Shown here piece after piece: positions 27,228 through 35,836 of a DNA stretch of 54,857 nucleotides. A program made the position numbers and the translations under genes. Source of the stretch: Micromonospora sp. BL4. GTDB lineage: Bacteria > Actinomycetota > Actinomycetes > Mycobacteriales > Micromonosporaceae. Each line of letters starts with the position of its first letter. Position 1 is the first letter of the stretch. Location of the stretch: contig NZ_RCVJ01000109.1 in NCBI RefSeq assembly GCF_003667505.1, forward strand, positions 1 to 54,857, read 5' to 3'. Under the pieces are notes generated by a model. It was not told the DNA's origin and did not search any database. It saw only the letters and a program-made list of their open reading frames with translations.

Positions 27228-27835
27228 ACCCGTGCCCAGGCACGCCGGAGCAGCAGAGCAGGACCGGCCAGGCGCAGCTCCGCCACGAGCAACCGGAGAC
27301 CGGGCGGCCGAAGACCAAGTGGCCGAAGACCGGGCGGCCGAAGACCAAGTGGCCGAAGACCGAGTGGCCGAAGACCGAGTGGCCGAAGACCGAGTGGCCG
27401 AAGACCGAGTGGCCGAAGACCGAGTGGCCGAAGACCGAGTGGTCGAAGACCGAGTGGCCGCACGGGGAGAAGCCAGACGCCGCGCGGACGGATCCTGAGC
27501 GAGGTGGGGCGACCGTGCTCCTGCTCGCGATGGGTCTGGTCTTCGTACTGGCGGGGACGTTCGGCGCGGCCGTCGCCGCAGCAGGAATGGCGGCGCAACG
27601 GGCGGCGGTGGCGGCCGATTTGGGTGCGCTGGCCGGGGCGGCCAGAGCGATCGACGGCGACGCGGCGGCGTGCACGTTCGCCGCGGACATCGCCGGTCGC
27701 AACGGTGGCCGGTTGGTCGACTGCCGTACCGACGGGCTGGATGTGCTGGTGACCGTCGAGGTGGCGGTCACACCACTGCCCGGCCTGACCCGAGTCGTGG
27801 CGTCGACGGCCCGGGCGGGGCCGGTACGCGGATGA
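27224..27835 (+). CDS. TadG-like (Rv3654c-type) protein with N-terminal PKTEW pentapeptide repeat
   Basis: A 203-aa protein. The conserved part begins about residue 92 (GGATVLLLAMGLVFVLAGTFGAAVAAAG, AAVAADLGALAGAARA, CTFAADIAGRNGG, VDCRTDGLDV), matching the last protein of actinobacterial tad operons (Rv3654c group). In front is an unusual extension with about 11 copies of a five-residue unit close to W-P-K-T-E, encoded by a 15-bp tandem repeat. It overlaps the TadE gene by ATGA (ATG at 27224). A later start would skip the repeat, but none with a clear Shine-Dalgarno is visible. Confidence 0.8.
   Translation: MNPCPGTPEQQSRTGQAQLRHEQPETGRPKTKWPKTGRPKTKWPKTEWPKTEWPKTEWPKTEWPKTEWPKTEWSKTEWPHGEKPDAARTDPERGGATVLLLAMGLVFVLAGTFGAAVAAAGMAAQRAAVAADLGALAGAARAIDGDAAACTFAADIAGRNGGRLVDCRTDGLDVLVTVEVAVTPLPGLTRVVASTARAGPVRG
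27301..27460 (+). repeat. 15-bp tandem repeat inside the TadG-like gene
   Basis: Ten full units and one partial unit of a sequence close to CGAGTGGCCGAAGAC. The first four alternate between CGGGCGG and CAAGTGG variants; the later ones are almost identical. The unit is a multiple of three and stop-free in several frames, so copy-number change would keep the gene in frame. Confidence 0.9.
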
Positions 27836-27921
27836 AAGGTGCTCGCGCCCGTCAACCGACCAGGGCCTGGCTCGCTCCCGCACTGGATCGGGCTCCGCGG
27901 GTGCGGTCCGACAAGACACTG

Positions 27922-27975
27922 TGGAGTTGAATCGCTGACGACATCAGCCGCGATCCGTTCACGACATCAACTCCA
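27922..27975. repeat. Inverted repeat, REP-like or bidirectional terminator
   Basis: Arms TGGAGTTGA (27922-27930) and TCAACTCCA (27967-27975) with a 36-base spacer that contains two ACGACATCA blocks. It lies between convergent genes. Confidence 0.45.
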
Positions 27976-28017
27976 AAGCGGCCGCCGAACACTGGCAGCC
28001 GGCCGCAGAACCGCCAG

Positions 28018-28140
28018 CCGGCAAGGCTGCCCGCTGCCCGCTGCCCGCTGCCCGCAGCCGGCAGCCGGCGGCCCGCAGCCGGCCACTGGCAGCCGGCCAC
28101 CGGCAGCCGCCGGACAGCCGGCTGGCCGGGACCTGGGCCG
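28018..28140. repeat. Low-complexity GC-rich short tandem units
   Basis: A run of CTGCCCG heptamers (three to four in a row near 28027-28055) followed by imperfect GCAGCCGG octamers. Probably a slippage product. Confidence 0.6.
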
Positions 28141-28199
28141 GCGGGCCCGTGTCCCGGCCAGCGGGCGAGAAGGAGGGTGGCCCTGCGGGCCGGGATGCG

Positions 28200-28778
28200 T
28201 CAGCGGGCCTGGAGCGCGTCGAGAGCGACGGCCATGGCGATGACCAGGCGGCGGTCGATCTGGGGGTTGTGCACCTCGACGATGTACTTGTCGCGTAGGC
28301 CCCACTTCTTCACGACCGAGAAGACGGGCTGGCCGCCGGCGGTGAAGTCGAAGTGGTACGGCAGCCAGGACAGCGAGTCGACGAACCGACGCAGCAGCGC
28401 CACCGGCATGCTGCGCTCCTGGCCCGTTACCTGCGGCAGACCGGCCTGCTCGACGTGCCAGGTGGAACGGAGCAGTGACTGGGCGAAGTCCTTGCGGAAC
28501 AGGCCGATCGGGTTGCCGGCCGCGTCGGTCACGTCGTACGTGGCACCCAGGTCGATGCGCTGGCGGGCCTTGAAGCCGAGCAGGGGCTGCTGCTTGGAGT
28601 CGTCGGTGTAGATCGTCACCTGCTCCTTGAAGGCGAGCCGCTTCTGCTGCGCGAAGGCCAGCAGTTCGCCCTCGGTACCGTCCGCCGCGACCGCCCGGAC
28701 CTCGTACTGGTTGACCATCATTCGCAGCCGCTGCCGGATGTGGAAATGCTGCAGGGTCTGCAAGTTCTCGAGCTGCAT
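28200..28778 (-). CDS. LURP-one-related / Tubby-like fold protein
   Basis: A 192-aa soluble protein rich in beta-strands (MVNQYEVRAVAADGTEGELLAFAQQKRLAFKEQVTIYTDD, LLGFKARQRIDLGATYDVTDAAGNPIGLFRKDF, FSVVKKWGLRDKYIVEVHNPQIDRRLVIAMAVALDAL). The strand order and the V-x-K-K-x-G-L-R-D-K-Y pattern match the LURP-one/scramblase-like (Tubby C-terminal) fold found in many bacteria. Function unknown; members may bind lipid or the inner membrane face. The start ATG at 28778 follows a GGAG-type Shine-Dalgarno. Confidence 0.8.
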   Translation of the reverse strand: MQLENLQTLQHFHIRQRLRMMVNQYEVRAVAADGTEGELLAFAQQKRLAFKEQVTIYTDDSKQQPLLGFKARQRIDLGATYDVTDAAGNPIGLFRKDFAQSLLRSTWHVEQAGLPQVTGQERSMPVALLRRFVDSLSWLPYHFDFTAGGQPVFSVVKKWGLRDKYIVEVHNPQIDRRLVIAMAVALDALQAR

Positions 28779-28896
28779 CTGATCTCCTCAGGGGATTGTG
28801 CGCCGGAGTCTCGCACAGCCCGGCGACCGACGCCGGCCCGCGCCCCGGCGCTCCCACCCGTGGCCGGGCCAGCCCGTCTTGCCGTCCCCAGGGAGG

Positions 28897-29100
28897 TCAA
28901 CGCCCGTCGACGGTGACGCGCAACGCCCAGCCGTTGAGGACCTGGTGGATACCCTGCAGCCGCTCGTTGATCTGCTCCAGCCGTTCTGCCTGAGCCAGCG
29001 CGGCCAGTGCGGATCCGAGCGCGATCTGCTGGTCGAGGGTGAGTCTCTCCTGGTCGATGGTGTAGAGCAGGTCGACGGTCTCGGCGATGGTGTCGGCCAC
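28897..29100 (-). CDS. Small conserved helical protein
   Basis: A 67-aa protein, GTG at 29100 preceded by AGGAGGA, a strong Shine-Dalgarno that decides the start. Sequence: MADTIAETVDLLYTIDQERL then TLDQQIALGSALAALAQAER, continuing as an amphipathic helix of coiled-coil type. Function unknown. It lies between the helicase and the LURP-one-like gene on the same strand. Confidence 0.7.
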   Translation of the reverse strand: MADTIAETVDLLYTIDQERLTLDQQIALGSALAALAQAERLEQINERLQGIHQVLNGWALRVTVDGR

Positions 29101-29197
29101 GGCTCCTCCTAGGGCACGGGACGGGCTGAAAAGGCAGGCATCGATGGAAGCGCTCCCATCATTGTGCCCCGTCGCGCTCGGATTCATGCAACGCGGC

Positions 29198-31585
29198 TCA
29201 GGCGGGCAGGTTCGCCAGCACCACGTCGAGCACGCGGATCGCGTCCGGCTTGGAGAGCGGGTTGTTGCCGTTGCCGCACTTCGGCGACTGCACGCAGGAC
29301 GGGCATCCCGTCTCGCAGCCGCACTCCGCGATCGCGTCCCGGGTGGCCCGCAGCCACGCCGACGCCGTCCCGTACGCCCGCTCGGCGAAGCCCGCGCCGC
29401 CCGGGTGTCCGTCGTAGACGAAGACGGTCGGCGCCTCGGTGTCCGGGTGCACGGCGGTGGAGAGCCCGCCGATGTCCCACCGGTCGCAGGTGGCCATCAG
29501 CGGCAGCAGCCCGATCGCGGCGTGTTCGGCGGCGTGCAGCGCACCTGGCACGTCCGGGGCCTGTACGCCGGCCGCGGTCAGGGACTGCGGCGACAGCGTG
29601 AACCAGACCGCCACCGTGCGCAGCTCCCGGGTGGGCAGGTCGAGTGGCCGGGTGTCGATGACCTCGCCGGTGGCGATCCGCCGTCGCTGGTACGACACCA
29701 CCTGGCTGGTCACGTCCACCTCGCCGAGGAACATGCCGACCGGTCCGGCGTCCACGTAGGAGCGCACCGACACCACGGACAGGTCGGTGACGTCCCGGGC
29801 GTGAGTGGACCAGTCCGGCTCCTCGGCGTGCACCAGCGCGCATCCGTCGGCGAGGTCGAGCTCGTCCACCACGTACGAGACGCCCTGGTGCAGGTAGACC
29901 GCGCCGGGGTGGAGCAGGAAGTGCGACGAGCCGCCGTCGACCGTGCCCAGCAGCCGGCCGGTGGCCGACTCCACCACGCAGACCGGTGCGCCGCCCTCAC
30001 CGCGTAGATCCACCTCGGGACGCTCCCGGTGCCGCCAGTACCACCCGGTGGGCCGCTGCCGCAGCGCCCCGGCAGCCACCAGCTCGTCGATCGCCTCCTT
30101 CGCCCCGTCGCCGAAGAGCGTCAGGTCGGCCGGGGTGAGCGGGGCCTCGACCGCGGCGCAGGCGAGCTGCGGGGCCAGCACGTACGGGTTGGCCGGGTCG
30201 AGCACCGTCGCCTCGACCGGCGCCCCGAAGATCGCCTCCGGGTGGTGGATCAGATAGGTGTCCAGCGGATCGTCCCGGGCCACCAGCACGGCGAGGGCCT
30301 CCTGCCCGGAGCGCCCGGCGCGGCCCGCCTGCTGCCAGAGCGACGCCCGGGTACCCGGATATCCGCAGATCAGCACCGCGTCCAGGCCGATCAGGTCCAC
30401 GCCCAACTCAAGCGCGTTGGTGGAGGCCAGGCCGAGCAGGTCACCGTGCAGCAGCGCCCGCTCCAGCTCGCGCCGCTCCTCACGCAGGTAGCCGCCCCGG
30501 TAGGCGGCCACCCGCTTGCCGAGCCCCGGCACCGCCTCGTCCAAAGCCCGGCGCGCGCTGGCCGCCACCACCTCGGCGCCCTTGCGGGACCGGACGAACG
30601 CGAGTGTGCGTACCCCCTCGGCGACCGTGTCGGCGAGCAGGTCCGCGGTCTCCCGCAGCGCCGACCGGCGGACCTGGATGAGGTCCGGCACGTCGTCGTG
30701 CCCGCCCGCCGCCTGGGTGGGCGCCGGGGAGGCCGCCGCCGACGAGTCGGGTGGCAGCAGCGGCGGCTCCCAGAGCGCGAAGGTCACCCCACCGCGTGGC
30801 GAGGCGTCCTCGGTGACCGCCGTCACCGGCAAGCCGGTCAGCCGCTCGGCCGCGGTCGCCGGGTCGCCGGAGGTCGCCGAGGCGAGCACGAACACCGGGG
30901 TGGCCCCGAACCGGGCGCACTGCCGGCGCAGCCGACGCAGCACGTGCGCCACGTGCGAGCCGAACACCCCCCGGTAGGTGTGGCACTCGTCGATCACCAC
31001 GTACGCCAGCCGGCGCAGGAAACCCGACCACTGGGCGTGCCCGGGCAGGATGCCGTGGTGCAGCATGTCGGGGTTGGTCAGCACGAACCGGGAGTGCCGT
31101 CGGATCCACTCCCGCTCGGCGCGCGGAGTGTCCCCGTCGTAGCAGGCCGGACGTATCCCCTCCAGCTCCAGCCCGGCCACGGCCCGCAGCTGGTCGGCGG
31201 CGAGCGCCTTGGTCGGTGCCAGGTACAGCACGGTGGCCCGGGGGTCGGCGAGCAGCGTGGCCAGCGACGGGAGCTGGTACGCCAGGGACTTGCCGGACGC
31301 GGTGCCGGTGGCGAGCACCACGTGGCCGCCGTCGTACGCCAGGGTGGCCGCCTCGGCCTGGTGTCGCCACGGCGCGACCACGCCGCGGCGGGCGAACGCC
31401 TCGCGCAGCTCCGGGGGTGCCCACGGCGGCCACGGTGCGGGCACCCCGGCGCGGGCCGGCACCCGTTCGACGTGGGTGACCGGGTCACCGGCGCTGTGGG
31501 CGCGCAGCCGGCGCAGCAGGTCGACCGGCGATGGCTCGGGGCCGGGACCTGCGGATACGGTGGCTGCGGACGACACGCCCTGCAC
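29198..31585 (-). CDS. DEAD/DEAH-box helicase with DUF1998 zinc-binding C-terminus (MrfA-like)
   Basis: A 795-aa protein. Walker A ATGTASGKS (residues 92-100), DECH box (199-202), SAT motif (LASATSGDP, about 239), and a helicase C domain with FVRSRKGAEVV, TNALELGVDLIGLDAVL and QQAGRAGRSGQ. The C-terminal Cys set C755, C757, C761, C764, C770 is the zinc site typical of MrfA and the actinobacterial Rv3649-type helicases. The family unwinds DNA 3'-5' and in Bacillus MrfA acts in repair of mitomycin damage. The GTG at 31585 was taken; a second GTG lies three codons later. It is divergent from bldG, as in Streptomyces. Confidence 0.93.
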   Translation of the reverse strand: MQGVSSAATVSAGPGPEPSPVDLLRRLRAHSAGDPVTHVERVPARAGVPAPWPPWAPPELREAFARRGVVAPWRHQAEAATLAYDGGHVVLATGTASGKSLAYQLPSLATLLADPRATVLYLAPTKALAADQLRAVAGLELEGIRPACYDGDTPRAEREWIRRHSRFVLTNPDMLHHGILPGHAQWSGFLRRLAYVVIDECHTYRGVFGSHVAHVLRRLRRQCARFGATPVFVLASATSGDPATAAERLTGLPVTAVTEDASPRGGVTFALWEPPLLPPDSSAAASPAPTQAAGGHDDVPDLIQVRRSALRETADLLADTVAEGVRTLAFVRSRKGAEVVAASARRALDEAVPGLGKRVAAYRGGYLREERRELERALLHGDLLGLASTNALELGVDLIGLDAVLICGYPGTRASLWQQAGRAGRSGQEALAVLVARDDPLDTYLIHHPEAIFGAPVEATVLDPANPYVLAPQLACAAVEAPLTPADLTLFGDGAKEAIDELVAAGALRQRPTGWYWRHRERPEVDLRGEGGAPVCVVESATGRLLGTVDGGSSHFLLHPGAVYLHQGVSYVVDELDLADGCALVHAEEPDWSTHARDVTDLSVVSVRSYVDAGPVGMFLGEVDVTSQVVSYQRRRIATGEVIDTRPLDLPTRELRTVAVWFTLSPQSLTAAGVQAPDVPGALHAAEHAAIGLLPLMATCDRWDIGGLSTAVHPDTEAPTVFVYDGHPGGAGFAERAYGTASAWLRATRDAIAECGCETGCPSCVQSPKCGNGNNPLSKPDAIRVLDVVLANLPA

Positions 31586-31716
31586 TCTCGCACTGGTGTT
31601 CGGAGATGAAAAGTCGGGCCAGGGGGTAAGGGGAGCTTTCCGTTGGCGACCGCAGGGTGGCCAAGCGGTAATGGTTAGATGCCCAGGAGAGTTTACGGCT
31701 CTGGCGAGGAGGACCG
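31586..31716. promoter_or_regulatory. Divergent promoter region of the helicase and bldG
   Basis: 131 bases between divergent starts; the bldG Shine-Dalgarno (AGGAGG) is at its right end. In Streptomyces bldG has more than one promoter. No box is certain here. Confidence 0.45.
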
Positions 31717-32073
31717 ATGGAGCTGTCGCTGGCGACCCGCACCGTGGGCGAGCACACGGTGCTCGAGGTCGGCGGTGAGGTGGACGTCTACACCGCGCCC
31801 CGGCTCCGCGAACGGCTCCTCGAACTGATCGACGGCGGCGCCCGGCACGTGGTGGTCGACCTCGGTCGGGTGGACTTCCTCGACTCCACCGGGCTCGGCG
31901 TGCTGGTCGGCGCGCTCAAGCGGCTCCGCACGGCCGGCGGCTCGTTCGCCCTGGTCTGCGACAAGGAGCCGCTGCTCAAGATCTTCCGGATCACCGCGCT
32001 GGACCAGGTCTTCCCGCTGCACCCCACGGTCGACGCGGCGGTCGGCGCGGAACCGACCGGTGCCAGCGCGTGA
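31717..32073 (+). CDS. bldG: Anti-sigma factor antagonist BldG (STAS domain)
   Basis: A 118-aa STAS-domain protein. It begins [20 protein letters not shown] and continues [14 protein letters not shown], very close to Streptomyces BldG. The phosphorylation site is Ser57 in [13 protein letters not shown], the residue phosphorylated in BldG. By binding anti-sigma factors when unphosphorylated, BldG releases sigma factors and controls aerial growth and antibiotic production in Streptomyces. The neighbours (helicase upstream, anti-sigma-like gene and hppA downstream) are the same as in Streptomyces. AGGAGG precedes the ATG. Confidence 0.95.
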   Translation: MELSLATRTVGEHTVLEVGGEVDVYTAPRLRERLLELIDGGARHVVVDLGRVDFLDSTGLGVLVGALKRLRTAGGSFALVCDKEPLLKIFRITALDQVFPLHPTVDAAVGAEPTGASA

Positions 32074-32507
32074 TGGCGACAGTCAAGCTCTCCTTCTCCC
32101 CGGCTCCGGTGCACGTGCGTACCGCCCGGCTGGTCGGCGTCGCCGTCGCCCGGCGCGCCGGGGTCCGTGAGGATCTGCTGGACGAGGTGCGCCTGGCCAT
32201 CGGCGAGGCGTGCACCCGGGCGGTGGCCCTGCACCGCCAGTACGGCCTGGCCGACCCGGTGCTGGTGGAGATGTCGGACGCCGGGTCGTACGCGGTGCGG
32301 GTGGTGGACCGGGCGCCGATCGAGGCCGGGATCGGGCTGGCCGCACTGCCGCCGGACGAGCTGGCCAACGAGTCGCTCACCGATGAGGCGCTGACCACCG
32401 GAGTCGGGTTCGCTCTGCTCGCCGGGTTCGTCGAGGACCTTCAGGTGCGTCCCGTCGACGAGGGCGTCGGCACCGAGGTGCGGATGGTGTGGCCGGTCGG
32501 CCGCTGA
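32073..32507 (+). CDS. BldG-associated anti-sigma factor (GHKL ATPase-like, RsbW type)
   Basis: About 144 aa, ATG at 32073 overlapping the bldG stop (TGATG); a GTG at 32070 is the alternative. The HATPase fold is recognisable (VRTARLVGVAVARRAG, DEVRLAIGEACTRAVALH, TTGVGFALLAGFVEDLQ, GTEVRMVWPVGR). In the N-box the usual Asn of ExxxNA is Arg49 (EACTRAV), which may weaken Mg-ATP binding. In Streptomyces the equivalent bldG neighbour is an anti-sigma factor bound by BldG, and that is the expected role here. Confidence 0.9.
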   Translation: MATVKLSFSPAPVHVRTARLVGVAVARRAGVREDLLDEVRLAIGEACTRAVALHRQYGLADPVLVEMSDAGSYAVRVVDRAPIEAGIGLAALPPDELANESLTDEALTTGVGFALLAGFVEDLQVRPVDEGVGTEVRMVWPVGR

Positions 32508-32828
32508 CCCGTTCTGTTCCGCCGCACAGGCCGCATCCCGTCGGGGGTGCGGCCTCCTTGTCATGGGCCGGGCTCTATATCAGATTTCGTTTCATAACAC
32601 AGCGACGAAGATCATCGAGACACGGTGCCACCTCGGTGTGACCTCCGACACTGTGGAGGGCTACAGTACCCGGGTTGTCAGCAAGTGATCCATCCCGCAG
32701 CCAGCGGGTATGGGTGGTCATCGCTGGTCCGCTGGGGTGGGTTGGCGCGCGCTTGCGAGTCCGCGTTCAGGCGCCGGTCGGTGCGTCTCCACTCACCGGC
32801 GCGAGTGTTCGGTAACAGGAGGACACAG
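32508..32828. promoter_or_regulatory. Terminator and long leader before hppA
   Basis: 321 bases. It starts with the hairpin at 32529-32554. A possible promoter is GTGACC, 18 bases, TACAGT near 32638-32667, which would give a leader of about 150 bases before hppA. The leader has short stems but no riboswitch I recognise. AGGAGG precedes the ATG at 32829. Confidence 0.4.
32529..32554 (+). terminator. Terminator of the bldG operon
   Basis: 11-bp arms (32529-32539 and 32544-32554), one G-T pair, a 4-base loop, followed by TCCTTGT. Confidence 0.65.
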
Positions 32829-35177
32829 ATGTCCGAGACCTTGGCCGCCGATGGCGGCGGGCTTTCCCTTACCGGTAGCAACGTCACGTACGTCGTCATC
32901 GCCGCGGTGATCGCGCTGGTGGCGCTCGTCTTCGCCGCCGCCCTCACCAAGGCGGTACTGGCAGCCGGCAAGGGCACCACGAACATGCAGGAGATCTCGG
33001 GGGCGGTCCAGGAGGGCGCCTCCGCCTACCTGCTCCGCCAATTCCGCACTCTGGCGATCTTCGTCGTCATCGCCGTGGTGCTGCTCTTCCTGCTGCCGGT
33101 GCACGACACCGACGGCAGCGAGACCGCCGTGAAGTTCGGCCGATCGCTCTTCTTCGTGGTGGGCGCCCTGTTCAGCGCGTCCATCGGTGGCGCCGGCATG
33201 TGGCTGGCCACCCGCGCCAACCTGCGCGTGGCCGCCGCCGCCCGGGAGCGACAGGGTGGCCGCGAAGCGGCCATGAAGATCGCGTTCCGCACCGGTGGCG
33301 TGGTGGGCTTCCTCACCGTGGGCCTCGGCCTGTTCGGCGCCGCGCTGGTCGTCCTGGTCTACCGGGGCGACGCGCCGACCGTGCTGGAGGGCTTCGGCTT
33401 CGGCGCCGCGCTGCTCGCGATGTTCATGCGGGTCGGCGGTGGCATCTTCACCAAGGCCGCCGACGTGGGCGCCGACCTGGTCGGCAAGGTCGAGCAGGGC
33501 ATTCCGGAGGACGACCCGCGCAACGCCGCCACCATCGCCGACAACGTCGGCGACAACGTGGGCGACTGCGCCGGCATGGCCGCCGACCTGTTCGAGTCGT
33601 ACGCGGTCACCCTGGTCGCCGCACTGATCCTGGGACGCGCCGCGTTCGGCGAGGACGGCCTGGTCTTCCCGCTGATCATCTCCACCATCGGTGTGCTCGT
33701 CGCGATCTTCGGCGTCTTCATCACCCGGCTGCGCGCCTCCGACCGCAGCGGCCTGACCGCGATCAACCGGGCCTTCTACATCTCGGCGGTCCTCTCCGCG
33801 GTGCTGGTGGCGATCGCCGCCTACGCGTACCTGCCGGCGACCTTCGCCGAGCTGGAGGGTGGGCTCACCGACGTCGACCGCAACCCGCGACTGGTGGCCA
33901 TCGGCGCGGTGATCATCGGTATCGTGCTGGCCGCCGCCATCCAGGCGCTCACCGGCTACTTCACCGAGACCAACCGGCGCCCGGTGCAGGACATCGGCAA
34001 GAGCTCGCAGACCGGTGCGGCCACCGTCATCCTGGCCGGCATCAGCATCGGGCTGGAGTCGGCGGTCTACTCGGCGCTGCTGATCGGCGCCGGCGTCTTC
34101 GGCGCGTTCCTGCTCGGCGGCAGCTCCATCACCCTGTCGCTGTTCGCGGTGGCGCTGGCCGGCACCGGCCTGCTCACCACGGTCGGCGTGATCGTCGCCA
34201 TGGACACCTTCGGGCCGATCTCGGACAACGCCCAGGGCATCGCCGAGATGTCCGGTGACATCGACGAGCACGGCGCCCGGACGCTCACCGAGCTGGACGC
34301 GGTCGGCAACACCACCAAGGCGATCACCAAGGGCATCGCGATCGCCACCGCGGTGCTGGCCGCGACCGCGCTGTTCGGCTCGTACACCGACACGCTGCGC
34401 ACGGCGTACGCGGACGCGGGCGTGGGCGACGTCGGGACGGAGATCCTCAACTCGCTGAACGTGGCCAACCCGCGCAACCTGGTCGGCCTGATCATCGGCG
34501 CGGCGGTGGTGTTCCTCTTCTCCGGGCTGGCCATCAACGCGGTGTCCCGCTCGGCGGGCGCCGTGGTGATGGAGGTCCGCCGGCAGTTCCGTGAGCTGCC
34601 CGGCATCATGGACCGCACCCAGCGCCCGGAGTACGGCAAGGTCGTGGACATCTGCACCCGGGACGCGCAGCGCGAGCTGATGACCCCCGGCCTGCTCGCC
34701 ATCCTGGCGCCGATCGCGGTCGGCTTCGGCCTCGGGCCCGGCGCGCTGGCGGCGTACCTGGCCGGGGCGATCGGGGCCGGCACGCTGATGGCGGTCTTCC
34801 TGGCCAACTCCGGTGGCGCGTGGGACAACGCCAAGAAGCTGGTGGAGGACGGCGCGTACGGGGGCAAGGGCTCCGAGGCGCACTCCGCGACGGTCATCGG
34901 CGACACCGTCGGTGACCCGTTCAAGGACACCGCCGGCCCGGCCATCAACCCGCTGCTCAAGGTGATGAACCTGGTCTCGCTGCTGATCGCGCCGGCCGTG
35001 GTGGCCTTCAGCATCGGCGACGACCGGAACACCCCCGTGCGGGTGGCCATCGCGGTGGTGGCCACGCTGATCATCGTGGCGTCGGTGGTGTTCAGCAAGC
35101 GCAAGGGCATCGCGATGGACGACTCCGACACGGGAGCGGGCAGCACCGATCACCGGCCGGAGACGGTCAACGCCTGA
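32829..35177 (+). CDS. hppA: Membrane-bound H+-translocating pyrophosphatase, K+-independent type
   Basis: A 782-aa membrane protein with about 16 predicted helices. It couples hydrolysis of pyrophosphate to proton export. Substrate-site motifs are present: EDDPRNAATIADNVGDNVGD, GPISDNAQGIAEMSG and ATVIGDTVGDPFKDTAGPA. Lys497 in GNTTKAITKG is the Lys that marks the K+-independent subfamily (K+-dependent pumps have Ala there). The start at ATG 32829 has AGGAGG upstream. In Streptomyces hppA also follows the bldG anti-sigma gene. Confidence 0.97.
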   Translation: MSETLAADGGGLSLTGSNVTYVVIAAVIALVALVFAAALTKAVLAAGKGTTNMQEISGAVQEGASAYLLRQFRTLAIFVVIAVVLLFLLPVHDTDGSETAVKFGRSLFFVVGALFSASIGGAGMWLATRANLRVAAAARERQGGREAAMKIAFRTGGVVGFLTVGLGLFGAALVVLVYRGDAPTVLEGFGFGAALLAMFMRVGGGIFTKAADVGADLVGKVEQGIPEDDPRNAATIADNVGDNVGDCAGMAADLFESYAVTLVAALILGRAAFGEDGLVFPLIISTIGVLVAIFGVFITRLRASDRSGLTAINRAFYISAVLSAVLVAIAAYAYLPATFAELEGGLTDVDRNPRLVAIGAVIIGIVLAAAIQALTGYFTETNRRPVQDIGKSSQTGAATVILAGISIGLESAVYSALLIGAGVFGAFLLGGSSITLSLFAVALAGTGLLTTVGVIVAMDTFGPISDNAQGIAEMSGDIDEHGARTLTELDAVGNTTKAITKGIAIATAVLAATALFGSYTDTLRTAYADAGVGDVGTEILNSLNVANPRNLVGLIIGAAVVFLFSGLAINAVSRSAGAVVMEVRRQFRELPGIMDRTQRPEYGKVVDICTRDAQRELMTPGLLAILAPIAVGFGLGPGALAAYLAGAIGAGTLMAVFLANSGGAWDNAKKLVEDGAYGGKGSEAHSATVIGDTVGDPFKDTAGPAINPLLKVMNLVSLLIAPAVVAFSIGDDRNTPVRVAIAVVATLIIVASVVFSKRKGIAMDDSDTGAGSTDHRPETVNA

Positions 35178-35293
35178 CCATTCTCGGCACCGGGTCCCCG
35201 GTCGGCGTGCCACGCCGGCCGGGGACCGTCGGTTCCTCCTCCGGAGCCGTCTGACCGGTGCCACGCCTGGGCGGAGGTCGTACGCTGCAACGC

Positions 35294-35836
35294 ATGCGTA
35301 CGTGCCAGGCGTCTGCCGCCGGAAAGCTCACGGTGGTCCTGGCCACGTTCGTCGTCCTGCTCTCCGGCTGCGGTGGTGGCCCCAGTCCGCGGGCCTGGGC
35401 GGCCACGGTCTGCGGTGCGCTCACCCCGTGGCGCTCCGAGATCAGCAAGTTGACCAGCAGCACGGATGAGCAGATGACCGCGCAGACCACGCCGGCGCAG
35501 GCCAAGGAGAACCTGGTGCGGCTCTTCGGTGGGGCGGAGCAGGCGAGTGAGACCGCACGCCGCAAGGTGGAGCGGGCCGGCGTCCCGGAGACGGACAACG
35601 GCGAGGCCATCTCCGCTGGTTTCCGCAGCTCACTGGGGAAGATGCGGGACGCCTACGGCCGGGCCCGGGACAGCATCGAAGGGTTGGGCACCGCCGAGCC
35701 GACCGTCTTCTACGACGGCGTGCGGGCCGCGGTGGACACCCTCAACAAGGAGTACGACGCCAGCGCGCTGGACACCAGCCGGCTCAACTCCGAGGAGCTG
35801 AAACAAGCCTTCGACGAGGTGCCGGAGTGTCGCTGA
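35294..35836 (+). CDS. Putative lipoprotein
   Basis: A 180-aa protein with signal peptide and lipobox LLSGC, Cys26 predicted as lipidated. The mature part is mostly helical and charged (RSEISKLTSSTDEQMTAQ, ARRKVERAGVPETDNGEAIS, KMRDAYGRARDSIEGLG) with a second Cys pair (VCGAL and the last residues PECR) that could form a disulfide. No known domain. Its 3' end overlaps the next gene by 10 bases. Confidence 0.8.
   Translation: MRTCQASAAGKLTVVLATFVVLLSGCGGGPSPRAWAATVCGALTPWRSEISKLTSSTDEQMTAQTTPAQAKENLVRLFGGAEQASETARRKVERAGVPETDNGEAISAGFRSSLGKMRDAYGRARDSIEGLGTAEPTVFYDGVRAAVDTLNKEYDASALDTSRLNSEELKQAFDEVPECR

Larger units (their letters stand above)
27836..28199. other. Intergenic with inverted repeat and GC-rich low complexity
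   Basis: 364 bases between the convergent tad operon and the LURP-one-like gene. It holds a 9-bp-arm inverted repeat (27922-27975), then a run of short CCCGCTG and CAGCCGG-type units (28018-28140). No coding signal. Confidence 0.6.

Noticed and set aside
27301..27460. Regular repeat array as a CRISPR
   Set aside because: The 15-bp units are contiguous with no spacers and lie inside a coding frame.
32793..35264. 823-codon frame opposite hppA
   Set aside because: Composition reflects the transmembrane codons of hppA read backwards; no start signal or domain.
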